NCBI RefSeq assembly: GCF_000226115.1
Contig: NC_016457.1
Location: 3,968,001-4,032,000, forward strand
DNA length: 64,000 nt
Direction: 5' to 3'
Source: Thermothielavioides terrestris NRRL 8126
Taxonomy: Eukaryota > Ascomycota > Sordariomycetes > Sordariales > Chaetomiaceae
Numbering within the stretch: the first letter of the stretch is position 1; the number at the start of each line of letters is the position of its first letter. Positions 1 to 10,118 of the stretch are shown here, piece by piece. The notes under the pieces are model-generated. The model had not been told where the DNA came from. It ran no database searches and was given only the letters and a program-made list of their open reading frames with translations. The translations under genes and the position numbers were made by a program.

Positions 1-1614
1 CGTTCGTCGCCCAAACAGAGGAAACCGAGTCTTGAACGTTGACGACACGCTAGGGCTAGGTGTTCGGGAGGGTCTCGCTGTCTCCTGTTTGGATACAGTC
101 GTCGCGGCACTAGAAATGGATTTAGGTGCAGGAGTGGGCTCCCTAGCAGGGGGGCGGCTCGACGGCTTCTCCGAGTGGGACGATGGAATGGCCAACCGAC
201 TGGTCGGGCCCGAGGCCAAGAGGCCGCTTTCCTGTCTCTCTGGCAATGAGCTCGATGACAGATTACTTTGTATGACGGGGATGGATTGGCCTGATTGGGC
301 ATGGAGGTCGACAGTTCCATCGCGGCTCGGTCGCACAGGGGGCGTCGGCTGCGCAGAGGCAGTGGTTTTCGCGGCTTGGACAAGCCGCGGCTGGGAATAT
401 GTTGTCGCTGTTGACGGCAGCGATGCAGCTTGCGGTCGAGGAGCGTCATGGGATGGTCTTGGAACGGATATGGCTCCATCTCGACTCTCCTTGGGCTTTT
501 GGGATGACTTTCGCGGAGGAGGACTGTGCGGACGCTGGGTTAAGGCTTTGGCTTTCTTCTCCGTGGTCTCACTGGCGCGAACTGTCGAGTTGGAGGATGA
601 CGAGGTCGATAGTTCCCTGACAGCTGTCAAACCTTGGTGGTCCGCGGTTACAGAGCTCACTTCATTCGAGACGCTCCCTGTCCTTCTCCGCGTAACCGGA
701 GGTCGTGTTAGGGCTGGGTCGGCCTGTCGTACCCTAGTCCCGGGCGGGTGGATGCGTATCGGGGCCACCAGCCCCGGAGAGTGCGAGGATATGGAGGTCG
801 GTGTGGTGTCACGACTGTATGGCCCGGGTCCCGGCGATTCCGACCACCTCGTAGAGGGACTGCCACTGAAAGCACTGAGCTGGCTGCTGGTTCCAGAAAA
901 CAGCGGAGTGGGTGGAGGTAGATCGTTTGTTGCAATCCGGGAGGGTAGGTTGGGACCGGGGCTTTCGGGACGGGCGGGAGGCTTGATGTCGCGGTATCTG
1001 TCCAACTCGGGATATATCGTGACCGTTTGGGCCTTCGTCAACGGGATCTCCACTTGTTGTGCTACCCTGATCTCCATCGGGCTCTGGGTCAACTCGCGGT
1101 CGAGATGAGAAACGTCCAGGGGAGTCTGAGCACGAGGATAGGAATCCGATGAGGTCGTGCCGATCGAGTCATTCCGCGAGTCATTGCGGGCGCTGCCGGT
1201 ATCCTGCGACAATCCAGAGCGTTTCCGCCGGAGAATGTTTCGAGGCTTCGCGTTAGGGGCTGGAATTCTGCTAGAGGCGGATGAAGATGAACGCGTCCCG
1301 TCCGTCACCCCAGCCATCAGCCCAGCTGCACTGCCAATGGAACTGCGGATCTGTGGTCGTGGCACGTAGCGTGGTTGTTCTGGCTGGCTGTCAGACGGCC
1401 GACGTTGGGAGAGCCCCTGCGGAAGGCGACTAGACGCGGCCGCTTGCGGGATGGACCGCACAGGTTGGTGACTCGCTTCGGCTGGCCGTCTGGCCGTCCA
1501 CCTGGTGTTCAAAGTGGTCTCTTCCTTCGGGGCTACCGGACCGGTCCGCGGGTCTCCAGGCCTGACATTACCTGACCAGCCGAAGGCCTGCGGCCCTGGT
1601 CTCCTGGAAGTCAT
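1..1614 (-). CDS. Large disordered fungal protein, N-terminal part (runs off left edge)
   Basis: One minus-strand frame stays open from an ATG at 1614 to the window edge, giving 538 codons with no stop. An in-frame TAA lies 60 bases upstream of the ATG, which supports this start. The product begins MTSRRPGPQAFGW and is rich in Ser, Pro, Thr and Arg with almost no hydrophobic core, so it looks disordered. Basic clusters (NILRRKRSG) and a slightly more ordered stretch near residues 205-235 (VEIPLTKAQTVTIYPELDRYRD) stand out. The last visible residues are FPLFGRRT, and the remainder of the gene lies outside the window. A donor-like GGTAATGT occurs 16 codons in, but the frame stays open through it, so no intron is needed. 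I do not recognise the family. A 358-codon plus-strand frame over 32-1108 is its antisense shadow. Confidence 0.7.
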   Translation of the reverse strand, partial: MTSRRPGPQAFGWSGNVRPGDPRTGPVAPKEETTLNTRWTARRPAEASHQPVRSIPQAAASSRLPQGLSQRRPSDSQPEQPRYVPRPQIRSSIGSAAGLMAGVTDGTRSSSSASSRIPAPNAKPRNILRRKRSGLSQDTGSARNDSRNDSIGTTSSDSYPRAQTPLDVSHLDRELTQSPMEIRVAQQVEIPLTKAQTVTIYPELDRYRDIKPPARPESPGPNLPSRIATNDLPPPTPLFSGTSSQLSAFSGSPSTRWSESPGPGPYSRDTTPTSISSHSPGLVAPIRIHPPGTRVRQADPALTRPPVTRRRTGSVSNEVSSVTADHQGLTAVRELSTSSSSNSTVRASETTEKKAKALTQRPHSPPPRKSSQKPKESRDGAISVPRPSHDAPRPQAASLPSTATTYSQPRLVQAAKTTASAQPTPPVRPSRDGTVDLHAQSGQSIPVIQSNLSSSSLPERQESGLLASGPTSRLAIPSSHSEKPSSRPPAREPTPAPKSISSAATTVSKQETARPSRTPSPSVSSTFKTRFPLFGRRT

Positions 1615-4600
1615 TGTGTTTTTTGTGTCGCTTCGTTGGGGTCCGGATAGCCCACCATAATCGCCCACGTTGGCTTAACAACGCACTATCATCGGATGCG
1701 TTAGGGTACCTGATCACACGGAGTGTCCCTATACTGGCAGTCAGCGCCGGGTCCACGGGCGGTGGCGATGGCGAAAGGATTGCAGACAAGCTTGAGCAGC
1801 GTGGCGGCAGTTCGGGGTTGTTTTGTATAAGAGCTCATGACAGTCAGTGACTTACCAAGTTCCTGCGCACCTCGGCGGCTATGTAAGGACCTCGCACGCT
1901 ACGCGGCCAGACACAACAGCCACGCGCAAACGACCAGGAGGGAAGTAAATTAGGGTCGGCCAATCCAGCGGCCTGACGGGCCCGGCGGTGCACACGGGCA
2001 GATCAAGGCTCCCCCTGAGACGACCGAGAAGAGATAGTGGCACGACTCCGGCGAGCCGAGAAATAGTATTATCAAGCTGAAAAGGAGCCAAAAGCCAGCA
2101 GAGAAGAAGACGCGAATGTGACGAGTCTCCAGGACCCCAATTCGGTCATCAATCAAAACCCCGGAATGCTAAGAGAGGGGTGGAGGGGCGGCGAGTGGGA
2201 GGGAGTGGTGTGCAAAGCTCTCACACGCGGGCGAGGGAGGGTGGGGGGAACGGCAGGAAGCGCGGTCGTGGGTCTGCCCGGGTCTGACCTCCGGCCCTGA
2301 TATCGCTCGGCAAGCCGAGGGGAGAATAAGAAATTAGAATGTGAAACTGGAGATCGTCGAACGGTCGGTGGGCGAGCGAGGTGCAGACGGGTGAGATTAG
2401 CCCCCTAATATGAAGATGAAGCGGGCGAGGAGGGCCGGGGAGGAGGATCGGGAGGGAGAAGGTGGAAAGGCTACGGGGGAGAAGTAGCAAGATATCAACG
2501 GGGCGGCCAGAAGATACATCAACGACGGCCGATGGGAGAGGTACACGAGGGGATGAGAACCCCTGTCAAACAGCTTGAAAAATCCATCCATGGATGTATA
2601 TCCGGATAGACCTATCTGCATGCCATCCGTTGGCGTGAGTGGCGTAGCCATCTTCGCCCAGGGCCGCGCTGCGAACAGGCGAGAGGACGTTGGCAGTCAT
2701 GTGGGCTCCGTTGCAAGAGGACTTGACAGGGGAGGCAGCTGGATTGGGCGGGAAGACGCAGGAAGGTCAGTAACCTGAGCAGATCGACCATTGACTCACC
2801 CACGGCAAGGGCGATGCAGGAAGTAGAGACAAGCGGGAAGCCACCGACGGACGGGCAAGGCGAGCCATGCACATGCACACATTGCATGGATACTGCGTAG
2901 GTGGAGGAAGCTGCGGCCCTCATAGTGCGAGGCAACCAGCGGCAGGACCACGGGAACGTTAGCGAGCCTGGAAGCGGTGCAGAGGGCAGAGCCAAACGCA
3001 GTGGAGCCGGCCCGGGGGAACAGGGTAGCGAAAGAGCCCCACTCAGGCTCGGCATCCAACGGGCCCTCCGGTCCTGTCGCTTCCCTGCCAGGCGGCTGCT
3101 CCACTGCGAAGCGACTGGAGCTGCGCAGCCATGCGCGCAAGACAGCCCTGGACGCTGCATGAGGGAATGCCCTATGAGGGCACAGAAGGCACTTTTTGAG
3201 GTACCATTGGGCAGCAGGCACTCGACGCCCAGCGAGCACGCTGCTGCACTCGGTCGCCTCAGAAGCAGTGATTTCCGGACTCCTGGAGACTGTTCCGGAA
3301 AGTTTGATTCTTCCAGTAATAACTAACACGCAAGGCCTGGGAACCTAGCTGAGCTAACAACCGGGAAGATGCGGCAAGGGAGCCGGCAAACGGAGGAAGG
3401 ATGTTGTTGACATTTCACATCCGCCGCCTCCGTATAAATGAAACGCGTTGAGAACGGGAAGCGTTTTCGCCACGCCCGGTGCCGAGTTCGGGCGGCGCCA
3501 ACGGGATTGGAACGGCGCAGGTGGGGAGTGTCTTGGCTGCCCTTCCTGCAAGCACGGAACTCGGCGGTTTAAGCCATGGTTGCGCTGTGTCTCAACCAGT
3601 CTTCCTGGTTGCTCCAAACAGAAGCCAGATTGGAGGAGCAGCATACGTACTCCGTAGACTACGCTCTCCGTTTGTTCAACTTCGCACGCTGTCGCTCGAG
3701 CTCTCGGTTCCTTGGTTCCTCTATCGGAGCAGCGCGATTGATCCATGGCGGCGATCCCCCGGAGGCCAAAGACCCCTTTCGGGAAGGTCTCGTTTGGAAG
3801 AGTGGAGATTCCCACGAGGCTGTCGAGACTTCCGGCGAGACCATGACCGGACGCCACCAGGAACTGCTGACGCCACCCAGTCGGTTCAAGATTGACGGCC
3901 GGCAACTTCCCTGTGATCAACCTCATCTTGAAATAAACGCCCGTTAGATTCGAAATGCGGTACACAACCGTTAAGCCGAACCCAACGGCGCTGTGGTCCT
4001 CCGCAGATACGACCGAGAAGCTTTGTGTGAGGATGCACAAGCCGTACCTAGTTAATTTACTTCGCGCTTTTCGTAAACTACCCAACCTTTGGCAGCCGAC
4101 GAATACCATCACAGGAGGTGGTGTTCATGGGGAGCAACCGCTGTCGTCCCGTCGGTGCTGGTGACTGATTCGTCATCCGAGCCGAATGCCCCACAGTGGC
4201 GCGGCTAGCGCTTGGGTCTTTTGAATTTTCTGATTGGCCAAAATAACAGCATTTTTGACCAACCAGCGACGGACCTCGCGTTCGCCGTCGCAGAAAAGCC
4301 CTTGGGAGGGGCTGTTTTAACCTGGATTTGGCAACCTGCATGCATAGCTTGATATGTGTCCCAAATTCTCCTTTGCAACTTCGGATACACGCTACCGTAG
4401 GTCGTTAGTTAATTCGTCAAGTCTGCTGAGCTTGCGTTCGACACCATCCCGATCTTTTTCGATCTCGCTGCATGCATGCATGTCTCACTCATGCGAACCA
4501 TCTGCAGGATACAAACGGAGGGTGTCCTGCTCTTCCCGGGTCTCCTCCGAGAGGGCGACCGACGCCCGCGGTCCATGGGTAGGATGCCCCGTTTACCCCT

Positions 4601-5945
4601 CTTGTGTTAGTCGGCTCCTTAATGGGAAAAAGGAGTCCTGTTGCCGTACAGGACATCACCGACTCTGCACGTCCGCAGTCGACTGGAGAGAAACCCTGAT
4701 TGCATGTCCCACATGCTGCGGCGTGAGAACTCGACATCGGCATCGCCTTCGCGATGCACGATTCCATGGCCTGGGAAGCTGAAAATAGATGAGTTGGCAT
4801 GACGTTGGCTGGCGCGTGAGCCTGCAAGGAGCACGGGGCAAGGCGGATTTGCGGAGGCCTGCACCAAGCCGGGCAACGATGAGCCGGTACGGCCGTCGGT
4901 GAGCGACTCTGATGGCCTGGCTGCCTGGGATCTTCTGCAGGACCGGACCGGCGCGCTGGGTCGTCAAAAGTGTGGCGAGTGCGTTGCCGAGGGCCGCTGC
5001 TAAGGAGCATCCGCGCGTCTGCACTCCGCCACAGCCCGGGTCCCTGGGTCGGGTCGCCTGCGACCTGCGCCGTGGATCGCTGGGAATGGTGACGTGGCAC
5101 CATAAGGTTTGCGTACGCTAAGGGGCTGCCTCTGAAGAATTTGCCATCATAGTGTACAGGTTGTGTAAATGCGCAATGCCATATCTTGTGTTCAGGTGTT
5201 GCTGGATGGAACATTTCCAGGTTGGAACTTGCCGTCAGGGTCGTTGGTGGCGAACAGCTCGGGATCGTCGTCGACGCCCCGCACGCTCCGCCAAGCTTTG
5301 AGCGACCAGGGGGGTGTCCCGGTCGGGCTGGGCATTTGGCAGCCTCATTGGTGGGCCGCGTTAGTTTTGGGTGGGGCAGGATCTGCCTTGTTGGAGACCT
5401 CCTTCCCTCCTTGCCGCAGGGTGCCTGCCAGAAGATGGTGTGAAGCGAACTTCGAACCACCAATATCTTCACCTGTTCCTGGCTAGCCCCGCACCTGGTG
5501 TCGCTTTTCAGCATGTTGGGGGACCATCGGCAGTGGTTCAAATTGTTTGCGGGCTGTCCTTCCACAGAGCTGAACTTCACAACATCATTTGCTCCTTCCT
5601 CGACGTCGCCCTCTCAGACGCGATGCTGCACCCCCCCGATGCAACCGACCTAGCAAGGCAGGCACCAGGACGCCAGCTGACGGGCTTGACGCGCTTTATA
5701 CGCCATGCTCTCGCATCCAACAACCAACAGCTAACAGGTCCGGGCAGCCAGCAGGAACAATCCAGGCAGTCATGTGCTCTTCTTCCCTGGGCCAGTCGCC
5801 AGTCGTTCTCCGTGTTTTCCAAGCCTCATCAGCAGTCCCGTTCTATCCGGATTAGCGGGTTTTTCTAACCATGGCATCACCGCTTGACCCTGATCTGCAC
5901 GGCCTTGTCCGGCCCGGAAACCCTGCCCGGTTCCCGTCCACGACA
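1615..5945. other. Intergenic region upstream of the left-edge gene
   Basis: No convincing gene. The part nearest the left-edge gene (about 2,150-2,510) is pyrimidine-rich on the minus strand, as expected for a fungal promoter and leader. Long open frames exist (minus 4489-5580, 363 codons; minus 3354-4112, 252 codons). Their translations are rich in His, Trp, Cys and Pro, with no domain-like pattern and no plausible introns, so I treat them as chance frames in GC-rich DNA. The 3' end abuts the target duplication of a transposable element. Confidence 0.6.
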
Positions 5946-5954
5946 CCCGTTGAT

Positions 5955-6481
5955 CGACCCCATTAGAAGTACTACACGATTTCATTAGAAGTACTACACA
6001 CCAGGACGGCCCCTGCGTCCACCACCATAATGTTGCAGTGTGGATCACTAAACTGAGGTCGGAGCTCAATGGACCAGCTTATCGATAAGAAAAATTACGT
6101 AACTTACAAGGTTGGAGCTCAACGTACCTTCTTATCGATAAGGGCGTGTCACGTGACTTGACCATTGCCTACGCGAAGGCAATGCAAGCCCAGGACCTAC
6201 GCGCAGGCAATGTCTGACCGGGACTTGGGCTTCCATTGCCTGCCTGCCCGTATGCCCAGGTCCTGGGCATCCATTGCCTACGCGCCCGCATACCCAGGTT
6301 CCGGGCACCCATTGCCTTTACGCAGGTCCCGAGCTTGCATGATCCTGAGTGCGGCGATTCCTGTTGTGACATTCAGCTTAGCCGTGTTGTGGCGTGTGCT
6401 GCAAAATTTTGGTGGGCGCGCACGGACCGTCCCCGTGTGTAGTACTTCTAATGAAATCGTTTAGTACTTTTAATGGGGTCG
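5955..6481. mobile_element. 527-bp MITE with 63-bp TIRs and 9-bp target duplication (Mutator-like)
   Basis: The element starts CGACCCCATTA and ends TAATGGGGTCG. The outer 63 bases of both ends match in inverted orientation at 57 of 63 positions. It is flanked by a perfect 9-bp direct repeat, CCCGTTGAT, at 5946-5954 and 6482-6490. A 9-bp duplication with long TIRs is the signature of Mutator-like (MULE) transposons. Each TIR contains a 17-bp word (CATTAGAAGTACTACAC), repeated with a 5-bp spacer at the left end and imperfectly at the right end. Inside are two copies of the palindrome CTTATCGATAAG (6078-6089, 6131-6142) and a GC-rich repeat block. There is no transposase, so the element is non-autonomous. 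The family assignment is inferred from duplication length and TIR form only. Confidence 0.9.
6163..6345. repeat. Internal CATTGCC/GGCAATG repeat block of the Mutator-like MITE
   Basis: The heptamer CATTGCC occurs at 6163, 6234, 6272 and 6310, and its reverse complement GGCAATG at 6178 and 6206. The last three direct copies are spaced exactly 38 bases apart and start near-identical units (CATTGCC, then GCCCGCATACCCAGGTTC-like sequence). The inverted copies on the left are 28 bases apart. The block can therefore form both tandem and hairpin structures. Confidence 0.8.
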
Positions 6482-6490
6482 CCCGTTGAT

Positions 6491-8315
6491 GGCTCGTCCG
6501 GATGCTAGAATCGCTCACTGTGTGCTTTCCCCTTGGGCGAATGTTGGCTCTGGATCTCACCTGCGCAGCATACGCGGCTGACAGACTCGTCTCTGCGTGC
6601 AAGAGAAGCGCGGTTCTCGCTTGTCGGCTTCCCCCGACTAGGCCTCTCACTGGGCAGGGTGATGACAGCCGGCGTGTCCAGGGGCTGCCCGGCTACGCAA
6701 TGGCATACGGAGGCCCGCCTTCAACCCCTGCACCCTGCTCCCGCACTTCATCCCCGCGAATCATCACCATGTCTCCGTATGCCCATCCTTCCGTCCCCTG
6801 GAATAGTCTAGAGGTCGGCGGGCGCCCCGTCCCGTTCGTGGTTTGTGATTACGGATGCCAATCATGGTCCGTCCCGCCCGGTGTCCGACTGGCTTCCCTT
6901 GATATTGGCAAGCTGAGTAGCTTGGTCAGCATTCCTGTCGGCCAATGCTTTCTCTGGTCGCCTCCGATATTCCCAAGCTCTCAGCTATATGGAGCAGAGC
7001 ATCATGCGCCCCTCGATACTCATCGGAGGTCCAGTGACTCTCGAAGCCTGCACGTCAATCCTCCGGATCGGGGATGTGATACCTCTGGGCCTATCCGCTT
7101 CAAAAGCGCTCGTCTTCCGCATGCGTAGCTAACCAGAAACGTGCTACGATGTAACCATCTCCGCGATGAGGGCCATCTTTCTGGCGCTTACATAGTAGCC
7201 ATTACGTTGCTGCTGCCGCGGGGGTGTTTCTCATTTGTGCACTTGCCCTGCAGCACGGACAGCAACTAACGACTCCTGTGATGAGAAGTCAACCCGGTCC
7301 GCCGTTCTCAGCGACACTCGACCAGTCCTCGGCGCAGGTGATTGCCTGCAGAAGATGCAGCTACTATCCGTCTGCAAGCACTATGGTGTGCAGCATGCAC
7401 ACGCCCGGCAAGCCCACATACTCGCTAGTCCCAAGCATGCGTGCCACCAGCTGGAGAGGAAAGGATGTGTGCTCCGACATGTCGATCCTTCAAATTCTGT
7501 TGCCATTTCTTCGAAAATCTGACTCAGGGCGGAAAAGGGGGTATCCTGCTCCGAAATACTGGCGCATATCCACTGTTCCCCCAAGCGCATGTCACCCACC
7601 CGATCGACTGGTTCCCCGTAGGACTCGAGAAGCAGTGAGGTATCTTCCTATGTCAAGCCGCAAGTTGTAAAGGAGCTCGACTGTCAGGCTCTCCATTCTC
7701 GTTACCCACCATGTTCCGGGCCCAAACCTTCAACAACAGCAAAAGGCCAGATCAGGGACCACTGGAGGAAAGGCGTTTGCACGGCAGTAAACGGAACAAA
7801 GCAAAAGCAGAGCGGAAACACGAAGACGGAGCGTCAAAAAGCTCAAGGACTTAGGGATCAGGAGCCAAACCCTAACGCCTTCCTCCCTACCGTGATCTCC
7901 TACTACTACCTGTATAACCTCAGAATCTGGACTCATGTCCTGGACAGAAGAATGTCCTGGACATAAGAAAGTAAATGAGAGAAGAAACAACTGGCGCGAC
8001 GGCACGGTTACAAATCGGGAGTTCTCTTCTTCCCCCTTTCCCATCCCGTCCGTCTCTTACTCAGTCTAGCTGTTCACACCCTCGCTAAGCTCGCAAATAG
8101 CTGCGGGTGCTCTTTCTGGGAAGAAAACCAAATGGTGGACGGACACGAGAGAGGTAGGAACCTGAATCACTCACATCCGGACGACAAAGGAACAAAGAAA
8201 AAAAACAGAAGGGACATGGGAAGGCAAGAAGAGATCAGCCACCTGGGAGGATCTCGACTTGAGATCCCAATGAGATCCCAGTGAGGTTCCACAAGAGCCG
8301 CGGCCGGCCGGCCGC
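6491..8315. other. Intergenic region downstream of the SAP protein gene
   Basis: No convincing gene. The part next to 8315 should hold the 3' untranslated region of the minus-strand SAP gene. A 208-codon plus frame (6502-7128) and several short frames have no protein-like composition or recognisable motifs. Confidence 0.6.
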
Positions 8316-9308
8316 TCAAGCAGCAGCAGCGAACCTCTTGGCCCGCGCCTCCATTTTGGCCCTCTCCACCGGGTCATCCGCAATCCTACCACCACCTCCA
8401 CCTCCGCCGCCGCCACCACCACCACCACTCCTCTGACCACCCCCGCGCCCGCCCTGCCTCCGACCACCGCGCTGCCCCTGACCCCGCCCACCCCGATTGA
8501 CCCTCTTATTCCCGCGTCCCGACTCGTCGTCGGCGCGCCCGCGCTTCCGGCCCGGCGCGCGGTCCGGCAGCGCGCTGTCCAGCGCCGACACGCTGTCGTT
8601 GGCGATGCCGAAGCGCGCCGCCCGCGCCGCCTTCTTGGCCTCCTCGGACGCCTGCGCGTCGTTCCCGCCGAAGCGCGCGGCGCGCGCGGCGCGCTTCTCC
8701 GCTTCTGTTTTGGCGTCGGTCGGCGGGAGGTTCTGCGTGAAGACTGGCTTGGCGGCGGCGGTGCCGGTGGTGGCGGCGGTCGTGGTGGTGGGTTCTTGCG
8801 CTGTGGCGGCTGCGGCGGCGGCGGCGGCGGGCTCAGCGGTGCTGGCGGGTTCGGTGGTGGATTTGGCGTCGCCGGTTTTGGGCGCCGCGGGAGCGGCTTC
8901 GGCCTTGGTTGTTTCGGTGGTTGCGGTGCCGGTGGTGGTAGTGGCCGCGGCAGGCTTCTCGGCCGCGGCGTCCTTCTTGGTTGTCGGGAGGTCGTCGTCC
9001 TCGTAGTCAATCTCGTCCTCGGCGGCAGTCTGGGCTTTGGAGTCTAGCGACGCGTCGTGGTTAGTCAGCGGGTACTCATTTGGGCAGTTAGATTCTTAAT
9101 CGTTGTCGGTCGCTCGATCGAGCGACGATGAAGACAATAAGAACTAGAGAGGCTTACCGGCCGGCGGCTTCGCGGCATCGGCCGCCTTCTGCTTGTCGTC
9201 CTCAGTGAGGCGAGCAATGAGGTCGGCCTTGTTGCCGGTGTGAGGAAGGCCCCGTTCGGTGAGCAACTTTTTCAGCTCGGGCACCTTCATGGAACTGTAA
9301 TCTGCCAT
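8316..9308 (-). CDS. tho1: SAP-domain RNA-binding protein, Tho1/SARNP type
   Basis: Two exons, 9158-9308 and 8316-9034. The 123-bp intron has a GTAAGC donor and an AAG acceptor; the nearby CAG acceptor would give a stop. Product 289 residues. Residues 5-40 form a SAP motif (MKVPELKKLLTERGL, then GNKADLIARL), a DNA/RNA-binding helix pair. An Ala/Thr/Pro/Glu-rich linker follows. Next come two repeats of an EKRAARAARFG-like motif at about residues 165-205, matching the C-terminal segment of Tho1/MOS11 proteins, and then an Arg/Gly-rich RGG tail with a run of about 12 glycines (about 225-270). In yeast and animals, family members bind nascent mRNP and cooperate with THO/TREX and Sub2/UAP56 in mRNA export. 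The nuclear role here is inferred from the family. The upstream ATG-less extension of the frame is 5' leader. Confidence 0.88.
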
Positions 9309-10118
9309 GGCGAAGGTGGTTGCGCCGGGTCGCGGCGCGGAGAACGAGGTGAAGGGTGCGACTAGTTGAGCGGTTGCTATCCAGCGCAATTCACTCTGCA
9401 GGAAGACACTGCAACTGGCGATCTTTGTTGTTGTTGTTGGGCTGTCGCGCGACCACGATGTTGGCACACTCGAGGTCAAGCAGGTCCTTCGCGATGATAA
9501 TAAGAGTCAGTTTTGGGAGCGGTCGCGCAGGGGAACCGCGTTGTTCGTGGCATTGCAGAGTTGGCAGCTTGGCTCGCTTGGCCTGACAGGGATGCTTTGA
9601 CCAACCACTACCTATCATTCTGCCTCCAGCCCCAGACCCACTTCAGCTGTTCCTGTTTGAGGGACAAGTATTCCGTAAATATTCCGTACAATGCAATAAT
9701 AACGCTGCACAATACAATGGCTGAAAAGCAATCCCACCAAGCGCAATGCAGCAATAGCGATCTTCCAATGCAATGGAATGCCATTCAAAGAGACATTATC
9801 CCCGGTTATCAATGCCCTTGACAAAGCCAAACAAAACCCGCTCACGCAACCAGTGAAGCAAGTCTATCGCCAGACACGGGTATAGTGTACGGAATAGAAA
9901 GCAACAAATGGAAGAAGAGGACATGACAAGCAGAACGCAGCTGAATCCAGTTCCCAGATCCCCTCACAGCCTCATATCCATCCCTCGCGCCTGCCTGCTC
10001 AATGACTCCACATTCATCCAACCGTTAGTCGCTCAGCCTCCCCTCCAATCGATGCATCCCTTTCCTTTCGCTGTCCCTGTCCCTTTCCAAGCCACTCCCA
10101 ACTCCTGAGCAATGTCCC
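9309..10118. other. Intergenic: promoter of tho1-like gene and 3' end of the DH/PH gene
   Basis: Both neighbours are on the minus strand, so this 810-bp stretch holds the 3' untranslated region of the DH/PH gene and the promoter of the SAP gene. AT-rich words such as ATATTCCGTAC near 9670-9690 and TAGTGTACGGAATA at 9883-9896 belong to a motif that recurs in the window. No gene seen. Confidence 0.6.

Noticed and set aside
32..1108. 358-codon plus-strand open frame
   Set aside because: It starts with TTG, has no domain pattern, and lies opposite a longer minus-strand frame with clear protein-like codon use that continues off the window.
3354..4112. 252-codon minus-strand open frame
   Set aside because: No recognisable pattern and no suitable splice partners.
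5425..5465. B-box-like GGTTCGAAGTTC on the minus strand
   Set aside because: The flanking bases do not pair as a T arm and there is no A box upstream.
4489..5580. 363-codon minus-strand open frame
   Set aside because: Composition is rich in His, Trp, Cys and Pro with no motif, repeat or hydrophobic pattern. Shorter frames on both strands overlap it, so I treat it as chance in GC-rich DNA; expression data could overturn this.
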